NCBI RefSeq assembly: GCF_963675635.1 | Contig: NZ_OY776488.1 | Coordinates: 537,740-601,739, forward strand | DNA: 64,000 bases | Source of the DNA: an uncultured Pseudodesulfovibrio sp. | GTDB lineage: Bacteria > Desulfobacterota > Desulfovibrionia > Desulfovibrionales > Desulfovibrionaceae | Reading direction: 5' to 3' | Position numbers and translations under genes: made by a program | Notes under the pieces: model-generated | What the model saw: only the letters and a program-made list of their open reading frames with translations | Databases searched by the model: none | Told to the model about the DNA's origin: nothing | Shown here: in pieces, positions 26,832 to 36,118 of the stretch | Layout: every line of letters starts with the position of its first letter | Numbering within the stretch: position 1 is the first letter of the stretch

Positions 26832-27541
26832 TATCCGGTACAGCCGCATTCCTCCGAGGGCTTGACCCTCGTCTGAAGTTGGCGGTCGCACTTGTGCTTG
26901 GCCCCTGCCTATGGAAAGTCGATGTCATTGCGGTCACTGTATGCATATTTGTTTTGCTTTCCATTGTCTGGCCTCTTGCCGCGGGACAACCTGTCGGATT
27001 CAAGATGATTCGCAGCCTGCTGGTTTTCGTCCTGTTCTGGATGGCCGTCAAGATGGTACTTGATGCCGCGTCAGAAGTGCCTCTTGAGTTTATCATAATG
27101 GACGGTATTCAACTGGGGGCACGTCTTGTCGCGTTACTTCTCCTCGGTCTTGGGCTGGCTCTGTCAACATCGGCTCGTTCGCTCGGATTGGCTGTGTCAT
27201 GGGGGCTGCGCCCGTTGATAGGTAAGGAACGTGCCTGGCGAGCGGCCCTGTCACTTGCTTTGATGATCCACTTCCTGCCAATTTGTCTGGAGACACTTGC
27301 CAGAGTCAAGGAGGTGGCCTCTCGCCGCTGTCTCGGTTTTGGAGTAGGTGTTCGAATGCGTATAGTCCCGCTAGCCTTGGTGCGTAATCTTAGCCAGAAG
27401 ACCTGGAACCAGACCCTGGCCGTGGCCTGTCGCGGCCTGGATTCTTCCACCGCATGGGAACCTGATTTTTCCTGGTGCGTTCAGGATGGCGTGACCGCCA
27501 TTCTTTCCATGACAGCAATTGGTGTCATGTTTCTTATCTGA
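26828..27541 (+). CDS. ECF transporter T component (CbiQ-like)
   Basis: A 237-residue integral membrane protein with about five hydrophobic segments and the initial FLRGLDPRLKLAVALVLG motif of CbiQ/EcfT proteins. The two cytoplasmic coupling motifs appear as VASRRCLGFG and VACRGLD (the latter close to the standard ARG box). It couples the ATPase to a substrate-binding S component. No S component such as CbiM, NikM or BioY is encoded nearby, so substrate is unknown; the DUF4198 protein upstream hints at nickel or cobalt. Confidence 0.88.
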   Translation: MISGTAAFLRGLDPRLKLAVALVLGPCLWKVDVIAVTVCIFVLLSIVWPLAAGQPVGFKMIRSLLVFVLFWMAVKMVLDAASEVPLEFIIMDGIQLGARLVALLLLGLGLALSTSARSLGLAVSWGLRPLIGKERAWRAALSLALMIHFLPICLETLARVKEVASRRCLGFGVGVRMRIVPLALVRNLSQKTWNQTLAVACRGLDSSTAWEPDFSWCVQDGVTAILSMTAIGVMFLI

Positions 27542-27643
27542 TCCAGTATATCCCCAATATTGACGCCGTCCATATTCCTGCCGTAGAGTCTGTTCAATCG
27601 GAAAAGTCCCTAATTGACACTGTTTTGCAGGGAGAGAACAGAC

Positions 27644-28471
27644 ATGGCACAGATAAAAATGATGACCGTAGACATGGCTCGATCGTTTATGAACACCCAC
27701 AAGCCTGATTCCTATACGCTTCTGGATGTTCGGCAGGCATGGGAATATGAGGATGAGCATATTCCGGGTGCGCGCCTTATTCCATTGGTCGAACTTCCTG
27801 ATCGTTTAGATGAAATTGACAGTATCAAGCCTATACTTGCTTACTGCCGATCCGGTGGTCGGAGTATGGCTGCTTCTGTATTGCTTGAAGGTGATGGCTT
27901 TCCCGATATTAGTAATATTGTGGGGGGGATGAGCAGTTGGAATGGCGAGACTGCATTCGGCCCCATGGAACTCGGTATGATTGAGTTTACGGGGACAGAG
28001 ACTCCGTTGGAGATGGTTCTCAAGGCGTATGCCATGGAGAGCAATTTGCAACAATTTTATGTGGAGCGGGCTGATATGGCGGAAACTCTGGAGCGAATAG
28101 AGTTATTCATGGAGCTTGCTGAACTGGAAGATCGTCACAAGGATACCCTGTTCACTCTCTACTGTCGCCTTTCAGGTCAGGAAATGGATCGTAGCGTATT
28201 TGAGAGTACTGCTTTTGAGGCAAAAGGTTTGGCAGCGGAAGGGGGTGTTGAAATACGAGATTTTCTTGAGCAGCACCCGGCGGCCTTTGATGACGAGGAA
28301 GGAATCCTGCAATTGGCGACAATGGTTGAGGCGCAAGCATTGGATTACTACCAGCGGTGTTCGAGGCGTGTGGATAACAAGGAAACAGAAGCTGTTTTAC
28401 AAACCCTTGCTCGGGAAGAAAAGGCACATTTGAAGTTGTTGGGGCGGCATATGGACAAGCGGGAACCATAA
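27644..28471 (+). CDS. Rhodanese-ferritin-like (rubrerythrin-type) fusion
   Basis: A 275-residue cytoplasmic fusion. The N-terminal rhodanese domain (about 5-105) has DVRQAWEYEDEHIPGARLIPL and the active-site loop CRSGGRS with C68. The C-terminal ferritin-like helical domain (about 120-270) carries the diiron ligands as an early glutamate (E132), ELEDRHK (ExxH), VEAQALDYY, and REEKAHLKLL (ExxH). Such fusions could combine sulfur transfer with peroxide or iron handling; function is not established. The start at 27644 is chosen for GGGAGAG upstream; a TTG 30 bases earlier is unlikely. Confidence 0.9.
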   Translation: MAQIKMMTVDMARSFMNTHKPDSYTLLDVRQAWEYEDEHIPGARLIPLVELPDRLDEIDSIKPILAYCRSGGRSMAASVLLEGDGFPDISNIVGGMSSWNGETAFGPMELGMIEFTGTETPLEMVLKAYAMESNLQQFYVERADMAETLERIELFMELAELEDRHKDTLFTLYCRLSGQEMDRSVFESTAFEAKGLAAEGGVEIRDFLEQHPAAFDDEEGILQLATMVEAQALDYYQRCSRRVDNKETEAVLQTLAREEKAHLKLLGRHMDKREP

Positions 28472-28672
28472 TTTTCTGTCACCATGTTTGTGGGCGGACA
28501 TGATCGCTTTGGACATTCGTTTCTGTTTGTCCTGTCCAGAATAGCGCCTCCATGTCAGGTGTGAATGCCTATCTATTGGGCGGAACATGATGCAGTGGGA
28601 AAAAAAGAGATAGATATGTTTACGAGTGAATGCCTGCTCGTCCTGCATTGGGTTGCAAGTATCGTTTAGTCC

Positions 28673-29578
28673 TTAATTCAAGGATGATGTGTGTTTTATC
28701 GGAGGCTGTTTTTTGGGAGGTTGTCCAAGACGGAGATTTGGAAATACGATGCCTATGAGAATCAAGGCGATACCGCCAATTTGTAATAAGACAATATTTT
28801 CTCCCAGAAAAGCGGCTGCCGCGGCCAGGGTTACAACGGGTTCGACAGATGAAAATATGCTGGTATAGGCACAGCCGATTTTTTCAATGGCCTGATAGAG
28901 AAGGGCAACAGCCAGGATGCCTGGAAACAGCCCCAGAGCAAGGCTGATTAGTACTTGTGTGCCAGAAAGGTGGAACCATGCGGAAACGTCACCGGAGATG
29001 GTGAACGCTATGGCGGCAAAGAGTATAGCATAAAACGTTGCGGTCAATGGTTTCAAGTCCTTGAGAAGTACCTGAGTCAGAATCAGGTACGCAGAAAATA
29101 TAGCCATGGATCCGAATGCGTATGCAAGGCCAACGGGGTCTACCTCTCGCAGAAAGGCGTCAAAGAAGACAAGACAACAGCCAGACATGACCATAGCGAG
29201 TGAAATAATAATGATGCTGTTCAGGCGTGTTTTGAAGAGTAACGCTGACGCGAGAGTGACCACTACGGGATACCCATAGAGGATCAGCGAGGTTGTTGAT
29301 GCCGGAATGGTCGCTAATGCCTGAACAAAACAGGTTGTCTGCCCCCAGTACACAACTGTCCCCAGAAAAGCGCATTTGCCGAGATTGAGTAGTGATATTC
29401 GGAATAGTGATCGGTCTTTGATCAGCATGAATATGAACAGAAAAAAAGCTGCGTAAGAAAAACGGTACTGCATCATGACCGCACCATCCATGCCTGTCGC
29501 GTATCCGAATTTGACAAGAATAGGCAAGGAAGCGAACGCTGTGGCGGAAATTAGCGCATAAATGAGACCTTGTATCAT
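28673..29578 (-). CDS. EamA-family (DMT) transporter
   Basis: A 301-residue inner-membrane protein with about ten hydrophobic helices in two repeats, each ending in the EamA type of pattern (PASTTSLILYGYPVVVTLAS in the first, YTSIFSSVEPVVTLAAAAAF in the second). Members export amino acids or metabolites. It begins four bases after the tlyA stop and is probably the last gene of thrC-tlyA-eamA; a role in amino-acid efflux would fit thrC but is only a guess. The C-terminal tail is lysine/proline-rich. Confidence 0.9.
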   Translation of the reverse strand: MIQGLIYALISATAFASLPILVKFGYATGMDGAVMMQYRFSYAAFFLFIFMLIKDRSLFRISLLNLGKCAFLGTVVYWGQTTCFVQALATIPASTTSLILYGYPVVVTLASALLFKTRLNSIIIISLAMVMSGCCLVFFDAFLREVDPVGLAYAFGSMAIFSAYLILTQVLLKDLKPLTATFYAILFAAIAFTISGDVSAWFHLSGTQVLISLALGLFPGILAVALLYQAIEKIGCAYTSIFSSVEPVVTLAAAAAFLGENIVLLQIGGIALILIGIVFPNLRLGQPPKKQPPIKHTSSLN

Positions 29579-29582
29579 AATG

Positions 29583-30332
29583 TTATGCTTTGGACATATA
29601 GGCCATGTATTCCTGATTGCCTTTGGGGCCGAGGATTTTTGATGGTACTACACCTTTGATAATCAAGCCGAGTTCGTTTTTGCAGAACCCTGTCACCATA
29701 TCTACAGTTTCCTGACGTACTGTTTCATTGCGGACGACGCCTTTGTCTGTCTGGCCCGGGCCGACTTCGAATTGCGGTTTGATGAGCACGACCAATTCGC
29801 CACCGGTTTTTAGGAATTGACAGCAAGCCGGAAGAATTTTCGTGAGGGAAATAAAGGAAACATCGGCTACAACAACATCCACTGGTTCCGGGATAAGATC
29901 CGGCTCGGCATGTCGGACGTTCGTGCGTTCCATGTTGATTACACGTTCGTCCTGCCTGAGCTTTTCGTGCAATTGACCGTAACCCACATCAATGGCGTAG
30001 ACTCTAGTTGCTCCATATTGGAGCATGCAGTCAGTAAAACCGCCGGTCGAAGCGCCTGCATCAAGGGCGACCTTGTCTGTGAAGTCAATGGAAAACTCTT
30101 CGATGGCAGTGAGGAGCTTGTACGCGCCACGTGAGACGAAGCGGGAATCGTCCGGGACAACAAATTCCGTGTCCGGGAAGAACTGCTGTCCGGGTTTGCC
30201 TACAGGGATTTTTTGCCCTCGGTCCATATAATGGACTTTCCCGGCCATGATAAGCCGTTTGGCTTTTTCCCGGCTTTCTACCGCGCCCGATGCGGCGAGC
30301 AGATGATCTGCCCGTTGTTTTTTTGCCACCAT
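29583..30332 (-). CDS. tlyA: TlyA-family rRNA methyltransferase
   Basis: A 249-residue protein with an N-terminal S4 RNA-binding domain (QRADHLLAASGAVESREKAK) and a Rossmann methyltransferase domain of the RrmJ/FtsJ type (VALDAGASTGGFTDCMLQ, AIDVGYGQLHEKLR, DVSFISL, IKPQFEVG). TlyA enzymes 2'-O-methylate cytidines in 16S and 23S rRNA; older annotations call them hemolysin A. It lies eight bases after thrC. Confidence 0.95.
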   Translation of the reverse strand: MVAKKQRADHLLAASGAVESREKAKRLIMAGKVHYMDRGQKIPVGKPGQQFFPDTEFVVPDDSRFVSRGAYKLLTAIEEFSIDFTDKVALDAGASTGGFTDCMLQYGATRVYAIDVGYGQLHEKLRQDERVINMERTNVRHAEPDLIPEPVDVVVADVSFISLTKILPACCQFLKTGGELVVLIKPQFEVGPGQTDKGVVRNETVRQETVDMVTGFCKNELGLIIKGVVPSKILGPKGNQEYMAYMSKA

Positions 30333-30340
30333 CGCGTCGA

Positions 30341-31789
30341 CTACTTCTTTTCCAAACCGAGTTTTGCCACGACCTTGTCCGCAGTGTTGCGAGTATATTC
30401 CTCGGGAGAAAGAGCTTCCTTTTCCTCTGGGGAAATGACTAGTTCCGGCGTGTTTGCCAAAGTCATGTCGGGCGTGATTTCAAACTCCGGCGGGAAGCTG
30501 TTGTCAAAATACATATTCTGGAAATCCACGAACTTGAGCTGGTGAGCTGTAGAGTCAAGAATGCAGAGTTCCTCAGGTGTCACCAATCCCAGTTCCAGAG
30601 CTCGTTTGGCTCCGGCAAAGGATTCGCCACCCTGAGTACAAGCGATGTGTCCGTGCATATTGGCCTGAATCATGGAATCCATGATCTGCTGCTCTGTGAC
30701 CTGAAGAACTTGGAAGGAACCTTTGCCGCCGATGGCTTCGAATTTTTCCGCGAAATATCTTACGCGGGGGAAAGATACCGGGTTACCGATCATGGCGGCC
30801 TGAGCCACGGAGGCAGCGACAGTAACAGGCTCGTACTGACGTTCTTTGGGGTCGTTCACTGCATAGTAGCGATAGACCGGGTCGGCATGGTGGGATTGCA
30901 CACCAAAAATGCGCGGTAGATTGGTGATGATTTCCAATTCATAGAGCTTGAGGAAACCGGCCATGATAGCGGTGATGTTGCCTGCATTGCCGATAGGGAC
31001 GAAGATGCATTTGCCTTTCATGTCCCAGTCGAACCACTGGGCGCATTCGAACGCGTAGGACTCCTGTCCGAGAATACGCCAGGCATTCTTGGAGTTGAGC
31101 AGCGCTACTCGGTAGTTGTCGGCCAGATGTTCGACTACCTTCATGCAGTCGTCGAAAACGCCGGGAACTTCCAGTACGACCGCACCGGAGCCAAGCGGCT
31201 GTGCAAGCTGTGCCGGTGTGACCTTGCCATGCGGCAGGATGACCACCGATTTGATGGCACCCCCGACATAGGATGCATACAGGGCCGCCGCTGCCGAGGT
31301 GTCACCTGTGGAGGCGCAGACCGTGAGAATCTGGTCCCAGTCATTTTGGCGGATGAGCGAGCGGAGATAGGAAAAACCACAGGCCATGCCGCGATCCTTG
31401 AAGGAGGCGGATGGATTCTGACCATCGTTTTTGTAGGCTGTGGTCAGGCCGGTGGTTTGGTTCAGAGTCGGACTGGATTCAACAACCGGGGTATTGCCTT
31501 CGCCGAGGTAGACGATGTCCTCCTCTTCGAGTACCGGTGCCATGAGTTCGTAGAAACGGAAAATACCGCGCAGGGCTGTCTTCTTGGAAGCCGCACGACT
31601 GTCGAAAATCTCACGCCACTGTTCTCCGGAAGTTTTTTTCAGCTCATCGAAAAGCAGGTTGTCGAGCAGAAAAACGCCACCGCATTCGGGGCATGTATAG
31701 TGTAGCTCGTCAGTGGGGAATCGCTTGCCGCAGCCAAGGCAGAAGTATTCCATGTGTCCACGATATGAAGGAAAAAGATCGGCAGTCAT
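30341..31789 (-). CDS. thrC: Threonine synthase
   Basis: A 482-residue PLP enzyme converting O-phosphohomoserine to threonine. The PLP lysine is K131 in NPSASFKDRGM, and the phosphate-binding stretch SGDTSAAA-type motif appears as VCASTGDTSAAAAL. The N-terminus carries a CxxC...CxxC zinc ribbon (CLGCGKRF, CPECGGVF), seen in a subset of threonine synthases. ATG 31789 has GGATGG upstream; ATG 31753 (MEYFCLGCG) is a reasonable alternative. It heads the thrC-tlyA-eamA group. Confidence 0.95.
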   Translation of the reverse strand: MTADLFPSYRGHMEYFCLGCGKRFPTDELHYTCPECGGVFLLDNLLFDELKKTSGEQWREIFDSRAASKKTALRGIFRFYELMAPVLEEEDIVYLGEGNTPVVESSPTLNQTTGLTTAYKNDGQNPSASFKDRGMACGFSYLRSLIRQNDWDQILTVCASTGDTSAAAALYASYVGGAIKSVVILPHGKVTPAQLAQPLGSGAVVLEVPGVFDDCMKVVEHLADNYRVALLNSKNAWRILGQESYAFECAQWFDWDMKGKCIFVPIGNAGNITAIMAGFLKLYELEIITNLPRIFGVQSHHADPVYRYYAVNDPKERQYEPVTVAASVAQAAMIGNPVSFPRVRYFAEKFEAIGGKGSFQVLQVTEQQIMDSMIQANMHGHIACTQGGESFAGAKRALELGLVTPEELCILDSTAHQLKFVDFQNMYFDNSFPPEFEITPDMTLANTPELVISPEEKEALSPEEYTRNTADKVVAKLGLEKK

Positions 31790-31973
31790 TGGTCCATCCG
31801 GTATACTGTTTTTGGTTGATCGATCTGGGCCGTTTCAACGGCCCCCACGTTCGCTCAAAAGTTCATGCTGTGCAAGTCAAATTGTTATATGAGACCTGCC
31901 TGTCATTGACCTTTTTGAAGAAGCAGCGATAGAAATGAAATCTGAACGTGTTTAATCAAGGAAGTGGCAAACA

Positions 31974-32852
31974 ATGCGACGAAAAAAGACGGTTTCTCTT
32001 GTCCTAGGGAGTGGCGGGGCCAGAGGACTTGCTCATATTGGTATCATTCATTGGCTTGAAGAAAACGGCTATGAAATACAATCCATAACAGGCTGTTCAA
32101 TGGGCGCGCTTGTTGGCGGCATCTACGCGATAGGTAAACTTGACGAATTCGAAGAATGGGTGCGCGCCATTACGTTGCCAAACATGATTTCATTGCTTGA
32201 TTTTGCGATGGAGAGCAACGGTCTCTTTAAAGGTAACAAGATTATCGACACCCTCAAAGGGTTGGTTGGGGAGAAACTGATCGAGGAACTGGATATTTCT
32301 TTTACTGCAGTGGCCACGAATATCGAATCGGCCAAGGAGGTGTGGATTGACGAAGGGCCGCTTTTCGACGCCATTCATGCATCCATTTCGCTTCCCCTGT
32401 TCTTTACACCATTCAAATTTAACGGTGTGGACCTTGTTGACGGTGGCATTCTCAATCCAGTTCCCATAGCCCCGACTTTTAGTGATCATACTGATATCAC
32501 CATTGCTGTAAATCTGTGTGGAAAACCCGAGAAAGATGTCACTTTACCCAGTGAGAAAGAGGATGAAAGTTCCATTTTGAGTTCTGCCATTTCTGATTTT
32601 ACTGGCAAGATCAAATCTTCATTTCCTCGAGCGAAAAATGGAATGAAGGCACGGAATATTGTTTTGCAATCTTTTGATGCCATGCAGGGAACCATTGCTC
32701 GTCAAAAAATCGCGGCATATCCGCCAGATCATGTCCTTGAAATTCCGAGAAACCTGTGCATGATTCTTGATTTTGACAAAGCTGCTGCCCTCATCCAATA
32801 CGGGTATGACAAGGCGGATACGATTTTGCAGCCTGTTTTTAAAAAAGCTTAA
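31974..32852 (+). CDS. Patatin-like phospholipase (RssA type)
   Basis: A 292-residue serine hydrolase. The oxyanion loop is GSGGARGLAHIG near the N-terminus, the nucleophile serine is S42 in GCSMG, and the catalytic aspartate is D156 in DGG. This Ser-Asp dyad arrangement defines the patatin family; bacterial RssA-type proteins act on membrane phospholipids or lysophospholipids. Its stop is interlocked with that of the opposing DUF456 gene (TTAA). Confidence 0.93.
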   Translation: MRRKKTVSLVLGSGGARGLAHIGIIHWLEENGYEIQSITGCSMGALVGGIYAIGKLDEFEEWVRAITLPNMISLLDFAMESNGLFKGNKIIDTLKGLVGEKLIEELDISFTAVATNIESAKEVWIDEGPLFDAIHASISLPLFFTPFKFNGVDLVDGGILNPVPIAPTFSDHTDITIAVNLCGKPEKDVTLPSEKEDESSILSSAISDFTGKIKSSFPRAKNGMKARNIVLQSFDAMQGTIARQKIAAYPPDHVLEIPRNLCMILDFDKAAALIQYGYDKADTILQPVFKKA

Positions 32853-33346
32853 GGCCAGATTCTGGGGATGGAAATGACAACGATGGTAGCGCCGATGGCA
32901 GTTTTAACAGTGAAACCAAGTGCTTTGCCAACGAAGGCTCCCTTGGCAGCCAGAAGTGCTTCAGGGCGGGATCGTCCGGGCATTTCAGCGATCAGGCAGC
33001 CAAGGTAGGCTCCGCTGAGTGCGCCGATAAGGGCACCAAGTCCGAGAAAGAAGGGCGCACCGAAAATTGCTCCGGCAATGGCACCGACAATGCCTCCAAT
33101 ATTACCGCGGGTGGATGCGCCGTATTTACCCGCATAGCGGGCTTGGAGAAAAAATTCCAGCGCTTCAGCAACGGCTGCTACCACCGAAATGATAATCACG
33201 AAATCCCAACTCATGGAGTCGGGGTAGACATATTTCCACAATGACACCAGTGCAATGGCAATCCAGTTTGCTGGCATGCTGAATAGTTGCAAGACCTGTG
33301 AAAAAATCAGCCCGAGTATGAGGAAGATGGCCCAGACATATTCCAT
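32849..33346 (-). CDS. DUF456 membrane protein
   Basis: A 165-residue integral membrane protein with the glycine-rich stretch GNIGGIVGAIAGAIFGAPF that marks the DUF456 family; function unknown. The start codon lies six bases after the upstream gene's stop, so it belongs to the dnaB-paaK-like transcription unit. It overlaps the patatin gene's stop by four bases. Confidence 0.88.
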   Translation of the reverse strand: MEYVWAIFLILGLIFSQVLQLFSMPANWIAIALVSLWKYVYPDSMSWDFVIIISVVAAVAEALEFFLQARYAGKYGASTRGNIGGIVGAIAGAIFGAPFFLGLGALIGALSGAYLGCLIAEMPGRSRPEALLAAKGAFVGKALGFTVKTAIGATIVVISIPRIWP

Positions 33347-33352
33347 GGTGGG

Positions 33353-34642
33353 CTAACCCTCGTTGCGCGTGTCTATGACGCGTACAGCTTTGCCTTCGGT
33401 TTTGGGAATGGAATCGTGTTGGCACAGTTCGACTCGTGGAGTGAGAAGTATTTCATTGCACAGGGTCTTGGCGATTTTTTTCTGCAACCCTTGCAGGGCA
33501 CGCATGTCTTCCACAAAGTATTCATCTTTGATTTCAACTTTGACTTTCATGATGTCGGAAACGCCTTCGCGTACCAGTTCGATGAGATAATTCTGGCCAA
33601 CTTCGGGCATGGACATGAGACATTGCTCTATCTGCATGGGGTAAATATTTACGCCTTTCAATATCATCATGTCATCAGCGCGGCCTGTGATGCGGTCGAT
33701 ACGGCGGTGGGTACGTCCGCATTCACACTGACCCGGAATGAAGCGGGTCAGATCGCGGGTGCGGTAGCGAATGATAGGCATACCGTCGCGTCTGATGGTT
33801 GTCATGACCAATTCGCCGATTTCGCCCTCGGCAACATGTTCGCCGGTTTTTGGGTTGATGATCTCGGCAATGTAGGCATCTTCCCAAAGGTGCATGCCTG
33901 TCTGGTGAACACACTCAAAGGCGACTCCCGGTCCGTTCATTTCAGATAGGCCGTATGAGTTGTATGCCTTGATGTTCATCATTTCTTCAATCTTGGCCCT
34001 CGCTTCTTCCGTGTGCGGTTCTGCGCCGATAAGGGCGATACGCCATGGCATATCTTCAGTGTTGAAGCCTGCCTCTTGTACCTGTTGAGCAAAATACAGG
34101 GCAAAGGAAGGGATGATGTGCAACACGGAAACATTGTGGTCACGGATAAGCTTGATCTGGCGCTTGGTATTTCCTGCGCCGGATGGAATGGTGATCATGC
34201 CCAGTCTTTCGGAGCCGTAGTGAATACCCAGACCCCCTGTGAACAGACCGTATCCCGACATATTCTGGAGCGTGTCTGATTTGCGGCACCCACAGGCATA
34301 CATGGATCGCGCCATGAGCTCGGCCCAGGTATCCAGGTCCTTTTGGGTATAAAAAATCGCGGTGGGTGTACCCGTTGTGCCGGAAGACGCGTGCATACGG
34401 ACAAACTCATCAAGTGAACGGGTCAGCAGGCCATGCGGATACTGGTTCCGAAGATCATCTTTGGTGGTGAAAGGCAGCTTGGTGACATCGGCGGCGGTGC
34501 GAATGTCGTCGACATTGAAATCGGCCAGTCGTTTCGCATAAAATGGAGACTTCTTGGCGTTCTCGATGGTCTTTTTGAGGCGTTCGACCTGGAGTTGCTC
34601 CAGTTCGGCGCGGTCCATTGCCTCTACTGAGTCGAAGTACAT
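33353..34642 (-). CDS. Phenylacetate-CoA ligase family protein
   Basis: A 429-residue adenylate-forming enzyme. The ATP-binding P-loop reads HASSGTTGTPT, the adenine pocket motif YNSYGLSEMNGPG lies mid-protein, and the hinge motif appears near YRTRDLT followed by the C-terminal GRADDMMILKGVNIYPMQIE. Relatives activate phenylacetate or, in anaerobes, indole-acetate and other aryl acids as CoA thioesters. Length and N-terminus (RAELEQLQVERLKKTI) match the PaaK family. It follows dnaB by 21 bases. Confidence 0.93.
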   Translation of the reverse strand: MYFDSVEAMDRAELEQLQVERLKKTIENAKKSPFYAKRLADFNVDDIRTAADVTKLPFTTKDDLRNQYPHGLLTRSLDEFVRMHASSGTTGTPTAIFYTQKDLDTWAELMARSMYACGCRKSDTLQNMSGYGLFTGGLGIHYGSERLGMITIPSGAGNTKRQIKLIRDHNVSVLHIIPSFALYFAQQVQEAGFNTEDMPWRIALIGAEPHTEEARAKIEEMMNIKAYNSYGLSEMNGPGVAFECVHQTGMHLWEDAYIAEIINPKTGEHVAEGEIGELVMTTIRRDGMPIIRYRTRDLTRFIPGQCECGRTHRRIDRITGRADDMMILKGVNIYPMQIEQCLMSMPEVGQNYLIELVREGVSDIMKVKVEIKDEYFVEDMRALQGLQKKIAKTLCNEILLTPRVELCQHDSIPKTEGKAVRVIDTRNEG

Positions 34643-34663
34643 GGCGTTCGCTTGGGTTTGAGA

Positions 34664-36118
34664 TTAATTGTTTTCTTCGTGGAATCCTTCGGGAAGTTCG
34701 GACGGATAAACAGTAGCGTCCATGTTCTCGAAAGCGGTGAACTCTTTTTGGAAAAAGAGCTCGCAGCGGCCAGTGGGACCGTTACGTTGTTTGCCGATGA
34801 TGATTTCGCAGTGGTTCTTGAGCGGATTGTCCTCGCTCTTGTTGTACGCGGCATCACGGTAGAGAAAAATGATGATATCAGCGTCCTGTTCGATGGCGCC
34901 GGATTCACGAAGGTCGGACATCATGGGACGCTTGTCAGTACGTTCTTCAACCTTACGGTTGAGCTGTGACAGCGCAATGACCGGGACGTTCAATTCCTTC
35001 GCTAGAGCTTTCAGGTGACGCGAGATGTCGGAAATCTCCTGCTCTCGAGAATCCGGGCGTGCACTGGAACGCATGAGCTGGAGGTAGTCAACCACGACCA
35101 AGCCGAGGTTGTGCTCTGCCTTGAGGCGGCGGCAGCGAGCCTGGAGTTCCAAGGTGGAAAGGGCTGGCGTATCGTCGATAAAAATCGGAGCATTCGTGAT
35201 GACATCTGCTGCTTCCTGCAAAGCAAGCCAGTCTTCATCTTGGAGAAAACCTGTTCGCAGGTTGCTCAAATGGACCTTGCTTTGAATTGCAAGCAGACGG
35301 GTCATGAGCTGTTCCATGCTCATTTCAAGAGAAAAAATTGCTGTAGGACATTCGGAACGGGCTGCTGATCGCAATGCCACGTTCAGTGCGAAAGCGGTCT
35401 TACCCATGGACGGGCGACCTGCGATGATGATCAGATCCGAGTTCTGCAATCCGGCCGTCATGCTGTCGAAGTCAGTGTAGTGGGTCTGGATGCCGGTTAC
35501 CGCAGATTTGTTATTGAATTTAGCTTCCAGCTCTTCAAACACTTTGGTGATGAGCTGGTTACTTGGCATCATTCCGCGCATTTCTTTGCTCTGCGCGATC
35601 TTGAAAATTTCCTTTTCGGATTCGTCCAACACTTCATTGACATCGCGCGAAGAAAAACAATTGGAAATAATGCCGCTGGAGATGTCAATGAGTCGGCGCA
35701 GGATGCATTTATCGCGCACGATCTGGCCGTGATACAGCGCGTTGCTCGAACTGATGACTGAATCAGACAGTTCGGCAAGGTAAACCGGACCGCCCACAGT
35801 ATCGAGGGTACCGTCCTGTTCAAGCTGGTTGGCAACCGTGACCACATCAATGGGTTTGTGGCTGTCGTACAGCTGAGTAAAAGCTTTGAAAATATCCCGA
35901 TGCGCTGGCGAATAGAAGTCGTCAGCAGTGATCACGTCCACGAGTTGGTGGAACATGGTTTCGGATTGGAATACGCCGCCAAGAACGGCCTGTTCTGCAT
36001 CCAGAGAGTGTGGGGGGACCTTGCGAACGAGATCGGAAGAGACCCTGTTGAGGGTCTCTTCCGGATTAACGTCGTATCGACCTGATCTAGGCCTCTGCGG
36101 TTTCGGCGTCTTCGGCAT
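34664..36118 (-). CDS. dnaB: Replicative DNA helicase DnaB
   Basis: A 484-residue hexameric helicase that unwinds DNA at the replication fork. The N-terminal primase-interaction domain starts at about residue 35 (VPPHSLDAEQAVLGG), and the RecA-like motor has Walker A GRPSMGKTAFALN, LGLVVVDYLQLM (Walker B) and the later SQLNRKVEERTDKRP. The ATG at 36118 lies inside the end of rplI, a 32-base overlap; no better start is seen. Grouping with rpsF-rpsR-rplI is a common bacterial arrangement. Confidence 0.97.
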   Translation of the reverse strand: MPKTPKPQRPRSGRYDVNPEETLNRVSSDLVRKVPPHSLDAEQAVLGGVFQSETMFHQLVDVITADDFYSPAHRDIFKAFTQLYDSHKPIDVVTVANQLEQDGTLDTVGGPVYLAELSDSVISSSNALYHGQIVRDKCILRRLIDISSGIISNCFSSRDVNEVLDESEKEIFKIAQSKEMRGMMPSNQLITKVFEELEAKFNNKSAVTGIQTHYTDFDSMTAGLQNSDLIIIAGRPSMGKTAFALNVALRSAARSECPTAIFSLEMSMEQLMTRLLAIQSKVHLSNLRTGFLQDEDWLALQEAADVITNAPIFIDDTPALSTLELQARCRRLKAEHNLGLVVVDYLQLMRSSARPDSREQEISDISRHLKALAKELNVPVIALSQLNRKVEERTDKRPMMSDLRESGAIEQDADIIIFLYRDAAYNKSEDNPLKNHCEIIIGKQRNGPTGRCELFFQKEFTAFENMDATVYPSELPEGFHEENN

